DNA of 19,306 nucleotides. Origin: Candidatus Pelagibacter sp. (GTDB lineage: Bacteria; Pseudomonadota; Alphaproteobacteria; Pelagibacterales; Pelagibacteraceae). Positions 15,908-19,306 of this stretch are shown in pieces; positions within the stretch are counted from its first letter, which is position 1, and the number at the start of each line of letters is the position of its first letter. The stretch lies in NCBI GenBank assembly GCA_013204495.1, contig JABMNQ010000164.1, forward strand, positions 1 to 19,306, read 5' to 3'. The notes beneath the pieces were generated by a model, which worked only from the letters and a program-made list of their open reading frames with translations, did not search any database and was not told the origin of the DNA. Position numbers and translations under genes: made by a program.

Positions 15908-16434
15908 TCGTCAGCGTATACTTTTTCTTCTTTTTCATGTTTTTCTTGAGCAGCTATACAAAGATCAGCAACCGGTCTTGCCATTAATCTTTTTAATCCA
16001 ATGGGCTCTGCCGTATCTTCACAAAATCCGTATGTGCCATTTTTTAATTTTAATAATGCTTGGTCAATTTTAGAAATTAATTTTATCTGTCTATTGATCG
16101 CTTTCATTTCTACAGCTTTATCTGTGTACGAACTTGCTTGATCAACAATGTCTGCTGAAACACTATTGTCATCCATTGACCCATGATAAAGAGCTTCGTT
16201 GTTTGCCTTAACTAATTCTTTTTTCCATTCAGTAAGTTTTATTTTAAAAAAAGATAAGTGTTTTTCACACATATATTTTTCAGTATCTTTTGGAATATAA
16301 TTTTTTGAAATTTTAATTTTCCTTTCATTAATAATATTTTTTTTAACCTCTTTAACAGGCTTTAATTTTATTGAGATAGATTTTTTTGATTTAGGAACTG
16401 TTTTTTTTGTAGCTGATTTTACGATTTTAGGCAT
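15904..16434 (-). CDS. dksA: DksA/TraR-family RNA polymerase factor with half-cysteine zinc finger
   Basis: A 176-residue homologue of DksA, which enters the RNA polymerase secondary channel and, with ppGpp, retunes transcription on starvation. The coiled-coil tip acidic pair Asp95/Asp98 (ADIVDQAS) lies 40 residues before the first zinc-finger Cys, exactly as in E. coli DksA (Asp74 to Cys114). The finger reads Cys138-x2-Thr141 and Cys159-x2-Ala162, so two of the four zinc ligands are missing; EPIGLKRLMARPVADLC is otherwise well conserved. This recalls the zinc-independent DksA2 of Pseudomonas. A Lys-rich, probably disordered extension of about 45 residues precedes the domain. The ATG at 16434 follows a consensus promoter. 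It is convergent with the GST gene, overlapping by four bases. Confidence 0.93.
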   Translation of the reverse strand: MPKIVKSATKKTVPKSKKSISIKLKPVKEVKKNIINERKIKISKNYIPKDTEKYMCEKHLSFFKIKLTEWKKELVKANNEALYHGSMDDNSVSADIVDQASSYTDKAVEMKAINRQIKLISKIDQALLKLKNGTYGFCEDTAEPIGLKRLMARPVADLCIAAQEKHEKEEKVYADD

Positions 16435-16455
16435 ATGTATAAATTTAAGTGCCGG

Positions 16456-16483
16456 AGTATATTCAGCAATTAATACGTGTCAA
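16456..16483 (-). promoter_or_regulatory. Sigma-70 consensus promoter of dksA
   Basis: On the minus strand, TTGACA (16483-16478) is a perfect -35 and TATACT (16461-16456) a near-perfect -10, separated by 16 bases. The start is expected near 16449, giving a leader of about 15 bases with no Shine-Dalgarno. A GC-rich CTCCGGC follows the -10 at the position of a discriminator, a feature of promoters sensitive to DksA/ppGpp, so autoregulation is conceivable. It is the best promoter match in the window. Confidence 0.75.
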
Positions 16484-16512
16484 GCAGGCTTAATTCATAT
16501 AAAATCTATTAA

Positions 16513-17835
16513 ATGCTGCTTAATAAAAACAATACCCATAAATTCTTTTATATTTTTCTTATAGTTCATTTGTGTTTGTGGACATTAGTTCCCACATTAA
16601 CAAATGGTAATTTACCACTTGATACAATTGAAGCTTTAGCCTGGGGAGGTAATTTAGATTGGGGATTTAACAAGCATCCTCCAGTAAGTGCATTTTTCCC
16701 AGAATTTTTTTATCAAATTTTTGGACCTCAAGACTGGGCTTACTATTTATTAAGTCAATTATTTGTGGTGACTGCTTTTGTGGTTGTTTTTAAATTTGCT
16801 GAAGAATTACTTAAAAATAAAACTTTAAGCTTAATTTCAGTACTTTTGTTGGAAGGAATTTATTTTTATAATTTTACCACTCCCGAATTTAATGTGAATG
16901 TTTGCCAATTGCCTTTCTGGTCTTTATGTGTTTATTATTCTTGGAAATTATTTGATAAACAGACAATAAACTTTAAGGATTGTTTTTTACTTGGAGCGTT
17001 CGCCGCCATAGGTTTTTTATCAAAATATCTTTTTATTTATCTTTTAATAGCAATAGATCTTTTATTTTTTTATATAATTTTTTTTAAGAAATATAAAAAA
17101 TTCAATTTTAAATATTTAATATCTCTAGAAGTTTTTATTGTTTTATTAGTTCCGCATCTAATTTGGTTAACTAATAATGACTATATCACAGTTACATATG
17201 GACTATCTAGAGCTGGATTAGAGAGCTCAAGTTTGCTAGATCACATAACTTACCCTTTAATATTTTTAGGCAAACAAATAGGAATACTAATTCCATTTTT
17301 TATAATGACATTTTTTTTAATAAAAAAATTTAAATTTAAGATCTCTTTAAAAGATAAAAAATTATTGTTTTTAATATTTATTAATTTAGTTCCAATCGGG
17401 CTAATGTTTTTAACTGCAATGTTAACTGGGTCTAAAATAAGAACAATGTGGATGACACCATTTTATTTATTTTTTGGTGTATTAGTTGTTCACATTTTTC
17501 AAGCACAAATAGATTTAAAAAAGTTAAATGGCTTTATATCGGTTTTTCTAATTTTATTTATCTTTTCACCTTTTGCTTATGCGTACATTTCAATTACAAA
17601 AAATGACAAAAGAACAGACTACCCAGGAAAAGAAATAGCAATTAAAATCGAGTATTTTTGGAAACAAAATTATACATTGCCAATAAATGTTGTCCTTGGA
17701 GATGAATGGCATGCGGGAAATTTATCGTATCATCTAAATTCTAGACCAATTTGGGAAGGATTGATTACAAAAGATAAACTAAATTCATTATCGGAATTTA
17801 TTTGTATTGATAATGTTTGTGTAGGAAATAGATGA
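16513..17835 (+). CDS. GT39/ArnT-like membrane glycosyltransferase
   Basis: A 440-residue polytopic membrane protein of the dolichyl-phosphate-mannose-protein mannosyltransferase (PMT/ArnT, GT-C fold) type, which moves a sugar from a polyprenyl-phosphate carrier to an acceptor on the outer face of the membrane. The first loop has the acidic motif Asp37-x-x-Glu40 (LPLDTIEALAWG) followed by WGFNKHPPVSAFF, the hallmark of this family. Roughly ten hydrophobic segments follow, then a short soluble C-terminal tail from about residue 365. The ATG at 16513 is preceded by TATAAA at 16498-16503, so the leader would be very short. It overlaps the next gene, a GT2 enzyme, by four bases (ATGA). Acceptor (lipid A, protein or polysaccharide) cannot be read from the sequence. 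Confidence 0.85.
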   Translation: MLLNKNNTHKFFYIFLIVHLCLWTLVPTLTNGNLPLDTIEALAWGGNLDWGFNKHPPVSAFFPEFFYQIFGPQDWAYYLLSQLFVVTAFVVVFKFAEELLKNKTLSLISVLLLEGIYFYNFTTPEFNVNVCQLPFWSLCVYYSWKLFDKQTINFKDCFLLGAFAAIGFLSKYLFIYLLIAIDLLFFYIIFFKKYKKFNFKYLISLEVFIVLLVPHLIWLTNNDYITVTYGLSRAGLESSSLLDHITYPLIFLGKQIGILIPFFIMTFFLIKKFKFKISLKDKKLLFLIFINLVPIGLMFLTAMLTGSKIRTMWMTPFYLFFGVLVVHIFQAQIDLKKLNGFISVFLILFIFSPFAYAYISITKNDKRTDYPGKEIAIKIEYFWKQNYTLPINVVLGDEWHAGNLSYHLNSRPIWEGLITKDKLNSLSEFICIDNVCVGNR

Positions 17836-18704
17836 CTAAAATAAAAATTTTAGTTCCAGTATACAATGATTGGCAGTCAGTTTTTAAACTTTTAGAAAAT
17901 ATAGACTTACAAATTAATGATTTAAATCATGAGTTTTCAATTTTAATTGTAAATGATTGTTCTACCGATGAAAGACCTACTAATAATTTTAATTTCAAAA
18001 ATCTTAAGTCTGTAATAATACTTAATATGAAAAAAAATAAAGGGCATGCCAGATGTATTGCTTCTGGATTAAAATATATTAATGAGAATGAAGATTATGA
18101 TTATATCATACCAATGGATGGCGATGGCGAAGATAAACCAGAAGAATTAGTTTTATTGATTAATAAATTAAAAGATTATCCAGAGGAAGTAATTACGGCC
18201 AATAGAGTAAAAAGGTCAGAAGGTTTTTTCTTTAAGTTTTGCTACACTTCACACAAGTATTTAACTTTTATTTTTACCGGTCAATCTATTAAGTTTGGTA
18301 ATTTTATTTGCCTCCCTAAATTTGCTGTTAATAAAATGGTACAAGAAAAATCTGTCTGGAGTAGTTTTTCTGGTGCTGTTGCTAAATTGTTTAAAGATAG
18401 AAAATTTGTTCCATCAATACGCGGAGAAAGATATTTTGGACCATCAAAAATGAGCTTTATTAATCTATTAAAACACTCTTTATCCATTATAGCTGTTTTT
18501 AAAATGACACTATTAATTAGATCTATATTTTTTTTAATTATTTATCTATTTCTAGTTGCCAGTAATTTGTCATTAATCACATTATTGCCTGCTGTAGGGG
18601 TTATGATGATGATGATTTCTGTAATCATATTATCTAAAAGAGAAAATCTTTTAGAATTTAAAAAGTCTTTAGAAAATATCAGCAGTATAGATCGGATCAA
18701 ATAG
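17832..18704 (+). CDS. GT2-family glycosyltransferase, polyprenyl-phosphate sugar synthase-like
   Basis: A 290-residue GT-A fold enzyme. The N-terminal strand KILVPVYNDWQSV and the nucleotide-sugar motif IVNDCSTDE are typical of family GT2. The metal-binding acidic motif is Asp96-Gly-Asp98 (MDGDGEDKPEEL). A basic stretch and two C-terminal hydrophobic segments (about residues 222-240 and 246-267) would hold it on the membrane. This plan resembles dolichol-phosphate mannose synthase and ArnC-like enzymes, which load a sugar on undecaprenyl phosphate. Being four bases overlapped with a PMT-type transferase, it probably makes that enzyme's donor. The sugar is unknown. Its end overlaps convergent umuC by eight bases. 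Confidence 0.85.
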   Translation: MTKIKILVPVYNDWQSVFKLLENIDLQINDLNHEFSILIVNDCSTDERPTNNFNFKNLKSVIILNMKKNKGHARCIASGLKYINENEDYDYIIPMDGDGEDKPEELVLLINKLKDYPEEVITANRVKRSEGFFFKFCYTSHKYLTFIFTGQSIKFGNFICLPKFAVNKMVQEKSVWSSFSGAVAKLFKDRKFVPSIRGERYFGPSKMSFINLLKHSLSIIAVFKMTLLIRSIFFLIIYLFLVASNLSLITLLPAVGVMMMMISVIILSKRENLLEFKKSLENISSIDRIK

Positions 18705-19306
18705 CTTTTATTACTGGCAATGAATAAAAATCAGCAGTATCTATCTTAGAGGAGTGATCTCTACGCATATTCCATTTTTTATTTACACCTGCGCTAGCTA
18801 AGCTCAAGGTAGATCTGCCATATCTATAATTAGTATTGTCGATAGACCTCATTAAAGTGTTAATTTTTTCATCTTTTTCTGATGAAAATAAATTTTTACT
18901 ACCATCAGAACTCACTAAGCCAGTCAATGTTATGCCTGCTTTTTGGTATCTATACCCATTTATAAATATTTCCTTTAATGCAATTGAAGCTGTTTTAACC
19001 ATTTCAATACTATTGTTGGTAGCTATTGGAAAATCTATTGTTTTAGAGTTTGAATAATAAACACCTTTGTTTTGAAATGGGCTTGTTCTAACCGATACTG
19101 TTATTGATTTCGCAATTAAAGATTCCGATCTAATTTTTTCAGAAGCATTTAAACAATAGTTTGCTACAGCTTCTTGTAATTCTTGAAAATTTTCAACTCT
19201 TGTGCCAAATGATCTTGATACTACACAACTTTTTCTTTTTGAAGTTTTGGTTTCTAGTGGGATACAGGGAATACCTCTAAGCTCTAATGCAGTTCTAGAA
19301 CTTAAA
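18697..19306 (-). CDS. umuC: DNA polymerase V catalytic subunit UmuC, C-terminal part (cut by window edge)
   Basis: The frame is open from the TGA at 18697 to the window edge, giving the last 202 residues; the start and the palm catalytic residues lie outside. The visible part matches the little-finger and C-terminal tail of Y-family UmuC: LELRGIPCIPL, then CVVSRSFGTRV, KIRSESLIAKSITVSVRTSPF, GYRYQKAGITLTG, NTNYRYGRSTLSLASAG and WNMRRDHSSKIDTADFYSLPVI, the last being the DUF4113-type UmuC tail. UmuC with processed UmuD performs error-prone translesion synthesis. A shorter reading starting from the Met at 19002 is only an internal Met. umuD would be expected beyond the edge, upstream of umuC on the minus strand. 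Confidence 0.93.
   Translation of the reverse strand, partial: LSSRTALELRGIPCIPLETKTSKRKSCVVSRSFGTRVENFQELQEAVANYCLNASEKIRSESLIAKSITVSVRTSPFQNKGVYYSNSKTIDFPIATNNSIEMVKTASIALKEIFINGYRYQKAGITLTGLVSSDGSKNLFSSEKDEKINTLMRSIDNTNYRYGRSTLSLASAGVNKKWNMRRDHSSKIDTADFYSLPVIKAI

Noticed and set aside
18697..19002. Separate small 101-residue gene starting at the Met at 19002
   Set aside because: The same frame stays open upstream to the window edge and encodes more UmuC sequence, so this Met is internal.
18836..19057. Plus-strand open frame of about 73 codons
   Set aside because: It is antisense to the UmuC C-terminal region, whose protein sequence is clearly conserved, so it is not a gene.

Overview
The window is a stretch of very AT-rich, gene-dense chromosome that looks like the SAR11 clade (Candidatus Pelagibacter, Alphaproteobacteria). 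The reasons are a SAR11-type proteorhodopsin followed by a ferredoxin and a ferredoxin-NADP reductase, alphaproteobacterial versions of NadA, dihydroorotase and DksA, strong A/T third-position bias, almost no intergenic DNA, and many overlapping genes. The taxonomic call is from memory of the families and is not a database result. No rRNA, tRNA, CRISPR array, insertion sequence or phage gene is visible. No gene-free stretch exceeds 300 bases; the longest is the 213-base divergent region in front of proteorhodopsin.

Layout. (1) 137-6546, plus strand: an S49 peptidase, both glycyl-tRNA synthetase subunits (glyQ, glyS) and pyruvate phosphate dikinase, each start overlapping the previous stop. 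(2) 6543-9310, minus strand: ygfZ, nadA and nadC, meaning Fe-S maintenance followed by two steps of de novo NAD synthesis. (3) 9354-10661, plus: a dihydroorotase-family enzyme (pyrC) with its own promoter. (4) 10654-12881, minus: propionyl-CoA synthetase (prpE) and an EmrE-like SMR transporter. (5) 13095-13865, plus: green-type proteorhodopsin, closed by a strong intrinsic terminator. (6) 13947-15907, plus: a [2Fe-2S] ferredoxin, a type-2 ferredoxin/flavodoxin-NADP reductase and a YfcG-like glutathione transferase, apparently one operon. (7) 15904-16434, minus: a DksA-family RNA polymerase factor with a half-cysteine zinc finger. (8) 16513-18704, plus: a GT39-type membrane glycosyltransferase and a GT2 glycosyltransferase, probably working together. 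(9) 18697-19306, minus: the C-terminal part of UmuC, cut by the window edge.

How it fits together. Most genes are housekeeping: translation, central carbon, NAD, pyrimidine and short-chain acyl-CoA metabolism. The most distinctive part is 12.9-15.9 kb, where a highly expressed light-driven proton pump lies beside an NADPH/ferredoxin/glutathione redox set. I found no clearly new defence or mobile system. The points most worth a second look are the two palindromes in front of proteorhodopsin, the QxH substitution in the dihydroorotase metal site, the CxxT/CxxA zinc finger of the DksA homologue, and the fact that all four convergent gene pairs overlap at their stop codons.
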